From: Nansenia antarctica
Lineage: Eukaryota > Chordata > Actinopteri > Argentiniformes > Microstomatidae
DNA length: 64,000 bases
Direction of reading: 5' to 3'
Assembly (NCBI GenBank): GCA_963989245.1
Contig: OZ022339.1
Span: 91,443,142-91,507,141, forward strand
Of this stretch, positions 23,320-34,038 are shown one piece after another (position 1 is the stretch's first letter; every line of letters starts with the position of its first letter). The notes beneath the pieces are model-generated. The model ran no database searches. It was not told the DNA's origin and was given only the letters and a program-made list of their open reading frames with translations. The translations under genes were made by a program, and so were the position numbers.

Positions 23320-26300
23320 TGTGTAAGTAATATTTTACTGTCAGCCAGTTTGGTTACTGAAGCAAAATGTAAAGTGCTAAAATATTGAAAAAGACAAAGA
23401 TTTTCTTAGGATGTCCTTCCTATGTTTTTCACATATTCCTATCTTACCGGTATATACTATATGTATATTTAAAAAGAACCACACTTTACCCAACGTTTGA
23501 ATTGAGTGATGTTGATTTCTCATTCACATTTCTCTTACCATTGCTCATAGAAATAAAAGATGCCAGTGACCCAAACAAACTCCTTCAGTGTCCATATGAC
23601 AAGAACCACCAGATCCGTGGCAGCCGCTTCCCATACCATCTGATCAAGTGCAGTAAGGTAAGAACTGTAGTGCTTGTCGTGGAATAACTGTTGTAGGAGT
23701 AGTCTGCCGTTGCAGACATTGAAATCTCAAATGAGATGTTCTCAAATATGCTCTTTTTCGTAAAGCATCTTTTTCGTCTTTTTAGAATCACCCAGAACTG
23801 GCCAATAAATTGAAAACCTGCCCTTTCAATGCCCGCCACCTGATGCCCAAACATGAGCTATCACACCACATCCTGAACTGTGAGGACAGGAGATCTGTGA
23901 ATAGCGAAGACCGTAAGATTTAAATGTTGTTGTATCTTCAATGATACTATCTTTGTCAATAAAACCCATTTGCTCCTTGTAGTGAGTCTAACCAGGTTCT
24001 TTGGTTAACAGTGGACAGTGCTGAGGTGAAGAGCAAGTGGCACGTCCCTGTCAGCACCTGGATACTGTGTAAGTAATATTTTACTGTCAGCCAGTTTGGT
24101 TACTGAAGCAAAATGTAAAGTGCTAAAATATTGAAAAAGACAAAGATTTTCTTAGGATGTCCTTCCTATGTTTTTCACATATTCCTATCTTACCGGTATA
24201 TACTATATGTATATTTAAAAAGAACCACACTTTACCCAACGTTTGAATTGAGTGATGTTGATTTCTCATTCACATTTCTCTTACCATTGCTCATAGAAAT
24301 AAAAGATGCCAGTGACCCAAACAAACTCCTTCAGTGTCCATATGACAAGAACCACCAGATCCGTGGCAGCCGCTTCCCATACCATCTGATCAAGTGCAGT
24401 AAGGTAAGAACTGTAGTGCTTGTCGTGGAATAACTGTTGTAGGAGTAGTCTGCCGTTGCAGACATTGAAATCTCAAATGAGATGTTCTCAAATATGCTCT
24501 TTTTCGTAAAGCATCTTTTTCGTCTTTTTAGAATCACCCAGAACTGGCCAATACATTGAAAACCTGCCCTTTCAATGCCCGCCACCTGATGCCCAAACAT
24601 GAGCTATCACACCACATCCTGAACTGTGAGGACAGGAGATCTGTGAATAGCGAAGACCGTAAGATTTAAATGTTGTTGTATCTTCAATGATACTATCTTT
24701 GTCAATAAAACTTATTTGCTCCTTGTAGTGAGTCTAACCAGGTTCTTTGGTTAACAGTGGACAGTGCTGAGGTGAAGAGCAAGTGGCACGTCCCTGTCAG
24801 CACCTGGATACTGTGTAAGTAATATTTTACTGTCAGCCAGTTTGGTTACTGAAGCAAAATGTAAAGTGCTAAAATATTGAAAAAGACAAAGATTTTCTTA
24901 GGATGTCCTTCCTATGTTTTTCACATATTCCTATCTTACCGGTATATACTATATGTATATTTAAAAAGAACCACACTTTACCTAACGTTTGAATTGAGTG
25001 ATGTTGATTTCTCATTCACATTTCTCTTACCATTGCTCATAGAAATAAAAGATGCCAGTGACCCAAACAAACTCCTTCAGTGTCCATATGACAAGAACCA
25101 CCAGATCCGTGGCAGCCGCTTCCCATACCATCTGATCAAGTGCAGTAAGGTAAGAACTGTAGTGCTTGTCGTGGAATAACTGTTGTAGGAGTAGTCTGCC
25201 GTTGCAGACATTGAAATCTCAAATGAGATGTTCTCAAATATGCTCTTTTTCGTAAAGCATCTTTTTCGTCTTTTTAGAATCACCCAGAACTGGCCAATAA
25301 ATTGAAAACCTGCCCTTTCAATGCCCGCCACCTGATGCCCAAACATGAGCTATCACACCACATCCTGAACTGTGAGGACAGGAGATCTGTGAATAGCGAA
25401 GACCGTAAGATTTAAATGTTGTTGTATCTTCAATGATACTATCTTTGTCAATAAAACTTATTTGCTCCTTGTAGTGAGTCTAACCAGGTTCTTTGGTTAA
25501 CAGTGGACAGTGGTGAGGTGAAGAGCAAGTGGCACGTCCCTGTCAGCACCTGGATACTGTGTAAGTAATATTTTACTGTCAGCCAGTTTGGTTACTGAAG
25601 CAAAATGTAAAGTGCTAAAATATTGAAAAAGACAAAGATTTTCTTAGGATGTCCTTCCTATGTTTTTCACATATTCCTATCTTACCGGTATATACTATAT
25701 GTATATTTAAAAAGAACCACACTTTACCCAACGTTTGAATTGAGTGATGTTGATTTCTCATTCACATTTCTCTTACCATTGCTCATAGAAATAAAAGATG
25801 CCAGTGACCCAAACAAACTCCTTCAGTGTCCATATGACAAGAACCACCAGATCCGTGGCAGCCGCTTCCCATACCATCTGATCAAGTGCAGTAAGGTAAG
25901 AACTGTAGTGCTTGTCGTGGAATAACTGTTGTAGGAGTAGTCTGCCGTTGCAGACATTGAAATCTCAAATGAGATGTTCTCAAATATGCTCTTTTTCGTA
26001 AAGCATCTTTTTCGTCTTTTTAGAATCACCCAGAACTGGCCAATAAATTGAAAACCTGCCCTTTCAATGCCCGCCACCTGATGCCCAAACATGAGCTATC
26101 ACACCACATCCTGAACTGTGAGGACAGGAGACCTGTGAATAGCGAAGACCGTAAGATTTAAATGTTGTTGTATCTTCAATGATACTATCTTTGTCAATAA
26201 AACCCATTTGCTCCTTGTAGTGAGTCTAACCAGGTTCTTTGGTTAACAGTGGACAGTGCTGAGGTGAAGAGCAAGTGGCACGTCCCTGTCAGCACCTGGA

Positions 26301-29300
26301 TACTGTGTAAGTAATATTTTACTGTCAGCCAGTTTGGTTACTGAAGCAAAATGTAAAGTGCTAAAATATTGAAAAAGACAAAGATTTTCTTAGGATGTCC
26401 TTCCTATGTTTTTCACATATTCCTATCTTACCGGTATATACTATATGTATATTTAAAAAGAACCACACTTTACCCAACGTTTGAATTGAGTGATGTTGAT
26501 TTCTCATTCACATTTCTCTTACCATTGCTCATAGAAATAAAAGATGCCAGTGACCCAAACAAACTCCTTCAGTGTCCATATGACAAGAACCACCAGATCC
26601 GTGGCAGCCGCTTCCCATACCATCTGATCAAGTGCAGTAAGGTAAGAACTGTAGTGCTTGTCGTGGAATAACTGTTGTAGGAGTAGTCTGCCGTTGCAGA
26701 CATTGAAATCTCAAATGAGATGTTCTCAAATATGCTCTTTTTCGTAAAGCATCTTTTTCGTCTTTTTAGAATCACCCAGAACTGGCCAATAAATTGAAAA
26801 CCTGCCCTTTCAATGCCCGCCACCTGATGCCCAAACATGAGCTATCACCACATCCTGAACTGTGAGGACAGGAGATCTGTGAATAGCGAAGACCGTAAGA
26901 TTTAAATGTTGTTGTATCTTCAATGATACTATCTTTGTCAATAAAACTTATTTGCTCCTTGTAGTGAGTCTAACCAGGTTCTTTGGTTAACAGTGGACAG
27001 TGCTGAGGTGAAGAGCAAGTGGCACGTCCCTGTCAGCACCTGGATACTGTGTAAGTAATATTTTACTGTCAGCCAGTTTGGTTACTGAAGCAAAATGTAA
27101 AGTGCTAAAATATTGAAAAAGACAAAGATTTTCTTAGGATGTCCTTCCTATGTTTTTCACATATTCCTATCTTACCGGTATATACTATATGTATATTTAA
27201 AAAGAACCACACTTTACCCAACGTTTGAATTGAGTGATGTTGATTTCTCATTCACATTTCTCTTACCATTGCTCATAGAAATAAAAGATGCCAGTGACCC
27301 AAACAAACTCCTTCAGTGTCCATATGACAAGAACCACCAGATCCGTGGCAGCCGCTTCCCATACCATCTGATCAAGTGCAGTAAGGTAAGAACTGTAGTG
27401 CTTGTCGTGGAATAACTGTTGTAGGAGTAGTCTGCCGTTGCAGACATTGAAATCTCAAATGAGATGTTCTCAAATATGCTCTTTTTCGTAAAGCATCTTT
27501 TTCGTCTTTTTAGAATCACCCAGAACTGGCCAATAAATTGAAAACCTGCCCTTTCAATGCCCGCCACCTGATGCCCAAACATGAGCTATCACACCACATC
27601 CTGAACTGTGAGGACAGGAGATCTGTGAATAGCGAAGACCGTAAGATTTAAATGTTGTTGTATCTTCAATGATACTATCTTTGTCAATAAAACCCATTTG
27701 CTCCTTGTAGTGAGTCTAACCAGGTTCTTTGGTTAACAGTGGACAGTGCTGAGGTGAAGAGCAAGTGGCACGTCCCTGTCAGCACCTGGATACTGTGTAA
27801 GTAATATTTTACTGTCAGCCAGTTTGGTTACTGAAGCAAAATGTAAAGTGCTAAAATATTGAAAAAGACAAAGATTTTCTTAGGATGTCCTTCCTATGTT
27901 TTTCACATATTCCTATCTTACCGGTATATACTATATGTATATTTAAAAAGAACCACACTTTACCCAACGTTTGAATTGAGTGATGTTGATTTCTCATTCA
28001 CATTTCTCTTACCATTGCTCATAGAAATAAAAGATGCCAGTGACCCAAACAAACTCCTTCAGTGTCCATATGACAAGAACCACCAGATCCGTGGCAGCCG
28101 CTTCCCATACCATCTGATCAAGTGCAGTAAGGTAAGAACTGTAGTGCTTGTCGTGGAATAACTGTTGTAGGAGTAGTCTGCCGTTGCAGACATTGAAATC
28201 TCAAATGAGATGTTCTCAAATATGCTCTTTTTCGTAAAGCATCTTTTTCGTCTTTTTAGAATCACCCAGAACTGGCCAATAAATTGAAAACCTGCCCTTT
28301 CAATGCCCGCCACCTGATGCCCAAACATGAGCTATCACACCACATCCTGAACTGTGAGGACAGGAGATCTGTGAATAGCGAAGACCGTAAGATTTAAATG
28401 TTGTTGTATCTTCAATGATACTATCTTTGTCAATAAAACCCATTTGCTCCTTGTAGTGAGTCTAACCAGGTTCTTTGGTTAACAGTGGACAGTGCTGAGG
28501 TGAAGAGCAAGTGGCACGTCCCTGTCAGCACCTGGATACTGTGTAAGTAATATTTTACTGTCAGCCAGTTTGGTTACTGAAGCAAAATGTAAAGTGCTAA
28601 AATATTGAAAAAGACAAAGATTTTCTTAGGATGTCCTTCCTATGTTTTTCACATATTCCTATCTTACCGGTATATACTATATGTATATTTAAAAAGAACC
28701 ACACTTTACCCAACGTTTGAATTGAGTGATGTTGATTTCTCATTCACATTTCTCTTACCATTGCTCATAGAAATAAAAGATGCCAGTGACCCAAACAAAC
28801 TCCTTCAGTGTCCATATGACAAGAACCACCAGATCCGTGGCAGCCGCTTCCCATACCATCTGATCAAGTGCAGTAAGGTAAGAACTGTAGTGCTTGTCGT
28901 GGAATAACTGTTGTAGGAGTAGTCTGCCGTTGCAGACATTGAAATCTCAAATGAGATGTTCTCAAATATGCTCTTTTTCGTAAAGCATCTTTTTCGTCTT
29001 TTTAGAATCACCCAGAACTGGCCAATACATTGAAAACCTGCCCTTTCAATGCCCGCCACCTGATGCCCAAACATGAGCTATCACACCACATCCTGAACTG
29101 TGAGGACAGGAGATCTGTGAATAGCGAAGACCGTAAGATTTAAATGTTGTTGTATCTTCAATGATACTATCTTTGTCAATAAAACTTATTTGCTCCTTGT
29201 AGTGAGTCTAACCAGGTTCTTTGGTTAACAGTGGACAGTGCTGAGGTGAAGAGCAAGTGGCACGTCCCTGTCAGCACCTGGATACTGTGTAAGTAATATT

Positions 29301-29516
29301 TTACTGTCAGCCAGTTTGGTTACTGAAGCAAAATGTAAAGTGCTAAAATATTGAAAAAGACAAAGATTTTCTTAGGATGTCCTTCCTATGTTTTTCACAT
29401 ATTCCTATCTTACCGGTATATACTATATGTATATTTAAAAAGAACCACACTTTACCCAACGTTTGAATTGAGTGATGTTGATTTCTCATTCACATTTCTC
29501 TTACCATTGCTCATAG

Positions 29517-30765
29517 AAATAAAAGATGCCAGTGACCCAAACAAACTCCTTCAGTGTCCATATGACAAGAACCACCAGATCCGTGGCAGCCGCTTCCCAT
29601 ACCATCTGATCAAGTGCAGTAAGGTAAGAACTGTAGTGCTTGTCGTGGAATAACTGTTGTAGGAGTAGTCTGCCGTTGCAGACATTGAAATCTCAAATGA
29701 GATGTTCTCAAATATGCTCTTTTTCGTAAAGCATCTTTTTCGTCTTTTTAGAATCACCCAGAACTGGCCAATAAATTGAAAACCTGCCCTTTCAATGCCC
29801 GCCACCTGATGCCCAAACATGAGCTATCACACCACATCCTGAACTGTGAGGACAGGAGATCTGTGAATAGCGAAGACCGTAAGATTTAAATGTTGTTGTA
29901 TCTTCAATGATACTATCTTTGTCAATAAAACCCATTTGCTCCTTGTAGTGAGTCTAACCAGGTTCTTTGGTTAACAGTGGACAGTGCTGAGGTGAAGAGC
30001 AAGTGGCACGTCCCTGTCAGCACCTGGATACCAAACACCAAATGTGAGGAGGACTGGGATAAAGGTCAGTACTCTAGTGAGCTGGGCCTGTGATTAATTC
30101 AAGCCCAAAGATGCTTTTATGACTTTAAATGTGAGTGACTAAATATCCCAGTGTGAAGTTGATGCACACTTGAGCCAATGCAAATTTCAGATGTACAGAT
30201 GCCGTGCTAATTAAGTGACATACTGATCATTTCTATGCATAACTGAATGCATTGGGGAGCTGTACCTAATTCGGGCAACCATTTAATTTTCAAAGCATGC
30301 CCAGCAGGGTGTGGAACAAGGAAAGGTTATTGTATGATGTTGTAATAATAATGCTGTTTCTGTTGTTGCAGAGGCAGATGACCTTGCGTCTCCTTTCGTG
30401 TGGGGCGTGTCCACACACCTGATCGATCAGAACAGGTGTGTAACTGATCTTTAATTTTTCCACCACACAATACAATGTCTTATTCTCTTTCTCCTCCACA
30501 GGATGCTTACTTCATAGGATATTTATCATGTGAACTGTTCAAACTGGAGCAGTTGATTTAATGTCAAACCGGAGAACACCTTCCTTCTATCCTCCTTTAC
30601 AGGGCTGAGAACACCTTCCTTCTATCCTCCTTTACAGGGCTGAGAACACCTTCCTTCTATCCTAACAAACTGATCCTCCTTTACAGGCCCGAGTTGAGCA
30701 CTACTAACAACCTTATCCCTGGACCCCGTGCTCCAAAGACCCTTCCCTGGAAAATGTGTAAGTAA
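29517..30765 (+). CDS. gtsf1: GTSF1-like CHHC zinc-finger protein, terminal copy lacking exon 1
   Basis: Exons 29517-29623, 29752-29878, 29978-30064, 30372-30435 and 30687-30765 join in unbroken phase to about 153 residues and a TAA at 30763-30765. Two CHHC fingers (C-x5-H-x9-H-x3-C) occupy roughly residues 10-30 and 44-64. The acidic, Trp-bearing tail follows (SKWHVPVSTW, EEDWDKE, SPFVWG, LPWK). Mammalian GTSF1 is about 167 residues, so only a short first exon is missing. GTSF1 proteins bind RNA and PIWI proteins in germ cells and stimulate piRNA-guided silencing. The first base of the first codon must come from an exon outside exon A, and none is recognisable within the window. If exon 1 lies left of the array, the transcript would have to cross more than 22 kb of repeated exons. 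The 3' flank is cut at 30840 by a LINE. It could be a paralogue, such as gtsf1l or gtsf2, rather than gtsf1 itself. Confidence 0.85.
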
Positions 30766-30840
30766 TATTTTACTGTCAGCCAGTTTGGTTACTGAAGCAA
30801 AATGTAAAGTGCTAAAATATTGAAAAAGACAAAGATTTTC
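30523..30840 (+). repeat. Right copy of the 318-bp direct repeat
   Basis: Same sequence as 7426-7743, offset by 23097 bp. Here it belongs to the complete terminal gtsf1 copy: end of the last intron, last exon and 75 bp of 3' flank. It stops abruptly at the 5' edge of the LINE. Confidence 0.9.
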
Positions 30841-31363
30841 ACGACAATACCAAGCTTTCCCCTCTTCTACTCGACATGTATAATGAATCTCTAGCGAACG
30901 TCTCCCTTCCCCCCACTCTGACACAAGCTACTATTTATTTATTAATTATTAATTATTATTATTCTTAAAAAAGATAAAGACCCAACTGACTGGATCCTAT
31001 AGACCTATATCCCTCCTAAATGTAGACAGTAAAATACTAACAAAGACCCTTTCCGCTAGACTAGAAAAAATTAGTGTTGTTCCGATACCGATACTAGTAT
31101 CGGCATGGCCACGGATACGCACAAAAATGCTGGTATCGGTATCGGCGAGTACTAACAAATAATAACTCCCGATACCACGTTGCGTTTTTCTCAGCTTGTC
31201 TGTAGCCTGACACCGCCTTCCTAACACAGACATGCGCAGACATGCCCAGGCATGCTCCTCCCAGAGCAGCTGCTCTCAACCAATGGCGTGGCAGCTTTTG
31301 TTTTCACTTTTCACTATCGCGGAAAAACAAACACGCATGCTATAGAGGTGTAGTGAGGAAAAC

Positions 31364-33292
31364 ATGTCGGCGGTTTGGAGATATTTCAAGGTGGATAGTC
31401 CGGTGTGTACAACGGCTAAATGCACAATTTGCGGTCTCAATGTGTCGAGGGGTGGCACTAAAGCTGCCAGTTTCAATACTAGCAACTTAATTAAGCATTT
31501 AAAGCTAAAACATATTAAAGAGCACGAAGAGTTTCTGTCATCTACTGCAGCTGCGACAGCGAGCAAGAGAACGGATGGACCAAAACAACAAATGCTGAGT
31601 AGCGCATTCCATAAAAAGGACCAGTGGGACGCGACGAGTGAAATGGCAAGAAATTATTGTGCTCTGTGACCTGCCCCTCTCCTTTGTTGACAATGTGGGA
31701 TTCCGCCTTTTTATGGCTCACGCGGTACCTAAATACAAAATACCAGGTCGCAAATACATCACGGAGACGGCCGTCCCTGCCCTCAATAAGAAGGTGACTG
31801 AGCATGTTTCAGATAAGCTAGGAAAGGTGCAGGCCATCAGCTTCACTACGGATATTTGGACCAGCGACGTCTCCCCACTGTCCCTGCTTAGTTTAACTGC
31901 TCACTGGGTGGACTCCGAATCATACAACCGGGAAAGCGTTGTGCTGCATGCAAACGAGTTCAAGGGGTCCCACACTGGTGAAGCAATTGCAGAAGCAATT
32001 GCGAGTATGCTGCTTAACTGGAACATCCCAAAGTCCAAGGTAACATTAGCCTACTTCTTTGTTCTTGTCTTACTCTAAAATGTTGTATTTTCTCTTGTGT
32101 TTTTATTTTCACTTGTCGTTTATATTTACTTAATAATGTATTATTACTTATTATTGAAGGTCCACGCCATTCTCTGTGATAACGCCAGCAACATGAAGAA
32201 GGCGATGAGGGACTTGGGTGTTTCGAGAATGGGATGCTTTGCCCACTTGATCCAGCTAGTGGTGCAGGAAGGCCTACTGTCACAGCGGAGTGTGTGCGAC
32301 GCGCTGGCCAATGGGAGAAAGATCATCGGCCACTTCAAGCATTCCCCACAGGCCACTTCACGTCTGCAAACTGTACAGACTGAACTTGGAATGCCAACCA
32401 ACCAGTGGGCTTTACTTGAAAAAGTAAACATCGTCCTGGCTCCATTCGAGGAGATTACGAAACAAATCAGCTTTAGCACCTCCATCGCGTCTGAAGTCGT
32501 CCCCACGGTGGTGGTACTGAAGCGACTGTTGACCCGAGAGACCGAGGAGGACAGCGGGATAAAAACAATGAAAGCAACCCTACTAGCGGCTGTCGACAAA
32601 AGGTTCCAGACCTTCGAGGAGGAGCCCCAGTATGCTGTTGCAACCCTCTTGGACCCGCGTTACAAAGACAGGTGTGTATAATAGTGTGCTGATTAAGTAT
32701 AAACGTTAAGTGTAAATATTTACTTTATTCAACATGTGTATTTTGTTTACTATGTTACTGCAGATACTTCACAAGTGTGGAAAGCAGCAAGCTTGCAAAG
32801 AGTGCACTGATCCAAGAGGTGGAGAAGACTGAGGAGTCTCGATCACTGGCAGCAGAGCCAGCCAACAAGGCCTCACGGATGGAAGCAGAGCCCCACACAA
32901 GCAGCAGGACCAGCAAGAGCTGCTTTAAGGGGCTGTATGAGGAAATCCTGCAAGAGCATGATGAGGAACAAGGCGGGGCCAGCAGCACAGCTACACAGGT
33001 ACAGATAGAGACATATCTGGCTGAGAAAACCATCCACCGCTTAGAGAGCCCATTTGAGTACTGGGGAAAGAATAAGGAACGGTTCCCCACCCTGGCTGCT
33101 ACTGCTGCAGTGTTTCTCTGTGCTCCCTCTACTAGTGTAGATAGTGAGAGACTGTTCAGCACAGCTTCCAACATACTGGATGAAAAGAGGAACAGGCTGC
33201 TAGGAGAGAGAGTAGAAATGCTCATCTTCTTAAAGAAGAACCTGCCTATGTATTTGAACTTGAAGCCTAAGGATTTTAATTTGGAGGACTGA
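31364..33292 (+). pseudogene. ZBED-like hAT transposase, one frameshift
   Basis: Exons by consensus: 31364-32039, 32160-32671 and 32764-33292. A BED zinc finger lies at the N-terminus (CTICG ... HLKLKH, residues about 24-46). The catalytic core shows TTDIWTS, then CDNASNMKKAM after the first intron, and the hAT dimerisation block at the C-terminus (SVDSERLFSTASNI, then DEKRNRL). Coding phase is kept across both introns. The single visible lesion is a frameshift near 31640-31660, between the BED finger and the conserved LPLSFVDN stretch. The product would cut and paste this element. The family is close to ZBED1/ZBED4-type proteins, but the flanking inverted repeats show a transposon and not a host gene. 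Confidence 0.85.
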
Positions 33293-33511
33293 GTGCTGCT
33301 GTGTGACATGTCTGCACTAATGTGCAGTGCACTTTATTTTGCTCCAGTTCTTTTGTTTTTGTTTTTTAAAGTGGAGTTTGTTTACATTTGTGATAACATT
33401 TCCTAACATTTAAAATATCCTTTTATTTATTTTACCAAATTCAGGCTGCACTTCTAAAATATTATTATTCCCTCAGGTAGGCCTACATCTTATGTTAGTC
33501 TCAAATGGGCC

Positions 33512-33699
33512 TTATTTTGTTTGTAAATGTTTACTTGCTGTTGCACTACTTGTACGGTTTTATATCTTAAAGTTATTTTGTTTGTAAATGTTTACTTGCT
33601 GTTGCACTACTACTACGACTGTTTTATATCTTAAAGTTATTTTGTTTGTAAATGTTCACTTGCTGTTGCACTACTACTACGACTGTTTTATATCTTAAA
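33512..33699. repeat. Three tandem copies of about 62 bp in the hAT 3' region
   Basis: Copies start near 33512, 33573 and 33637 with TTATTTTGTTTGTAAATGTT and end with TTTTATATCTTAAA. They lie after the transposase stop and before the right inverted repeat. Confidence 0.85.
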
Positions 33700-34038
33700 T
33701 GGATATTGCACTGATTGGCATCTGTGAGAGCCACATTTCAGGTTTTATAAGGGGTTGATTTTTTTGTCACCATACCAGGTAGACAATAAAAAAAAGTTCT
33801 ATAGCATTCACTCTCTGTTGGTATTTTTTCCTGTTTTACAAAGGTTTTGAGCAGTGCCAGACTAAGTGTTAGCAATAATTTTACATCGAGGTGAGTATGC
33901 GGCTCAAAAAACATGTTTTTTTGTTTTGTTTTTTCAAACGCCGTGGTATCGGATCGGTACTCGGTATCTGCAAGTACTGCACGGTCAGGTATCGGTATCG
34001 GGATCAAAAAATGGTATCGGAACAACACTAGAAAAAAT

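Larger units (their letters stand above)
7658..30031 (+). repeat. gtsf1: 30-unit tandem array of gtsf1 exon fragments (746-bp units)
   Basis: Unit starts: 7658, 8404, 9150, 9896, 10642, 11388, 12134, 12880, 13626, 14372, 15118, 15864, 16610, 17356, 18102, 18846, 19592, 20338, 21084, 21830, 22574, 23320, 24066, 24812, 25558, 26304, 27048, 27794, 28540, 29286. Units 15, 20 and 26 are 744 bp, the rest 746 bp. Every unit holds, in order, 231 bp of gtsf1 3'-flank/intron, exon A, exon B and a shortened exon C. Units differ by only a few bases. Diagnostic variants: codon AAA changed to ACA in exon B of units 4, 7, 10, 12, 17, 23, 29 and to GAA in 13, 18; GAG to CAG in unit 3; TCT to CCT in 14, 19, 25; GCT to GGT in exon C of 9, 13, 18, 24; a 2-bp deletion in exon B of 15, 20, 26. 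Exon A looks the same in all units. High identity and shared variant order imply recent unequal exchange or conversion. Confidence 0.97.
31072..34030 (+). mobile_element. BED-finger hAT transposon with 8-bp target duplication
   Basis: Terminal inverted repeats TAGTGTTGTTCCGATACC at both ends are perfect over 18 bp. The 8-bp duplication GAAAAAAT lies at 31064-31071 and 34031-34038. The element is 2959 bp, holds a three-exon transposase and sits in the reverse-transcriptase reading frame of a LINE. Sub-terminal GGTATCGGTATCG motifs recur near both ends and may be transposase binding sites. Confidence 0.95.

Noticed and set aside
7723..29653. Thirty near-identical 100-codon plus-strand frames as genes
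   Set aside because: Each starts in the intron before exon A and reads through both splice sites of exon A. Only the part starting IKDASDPNKLLQ is real coding sequence; the rest is intron.
7923..29820. Thirty 89-codon minus-strand frames as genes
   Set aside because: They are shadows of exons A and B and their intron on the other strand, with no family similarity.
7658..30031. CRISPR array
   Set aside because: The whole 746-bp unit repeats, with no short repeat and unique spacers, and the sequence is eukaryotic with introns.
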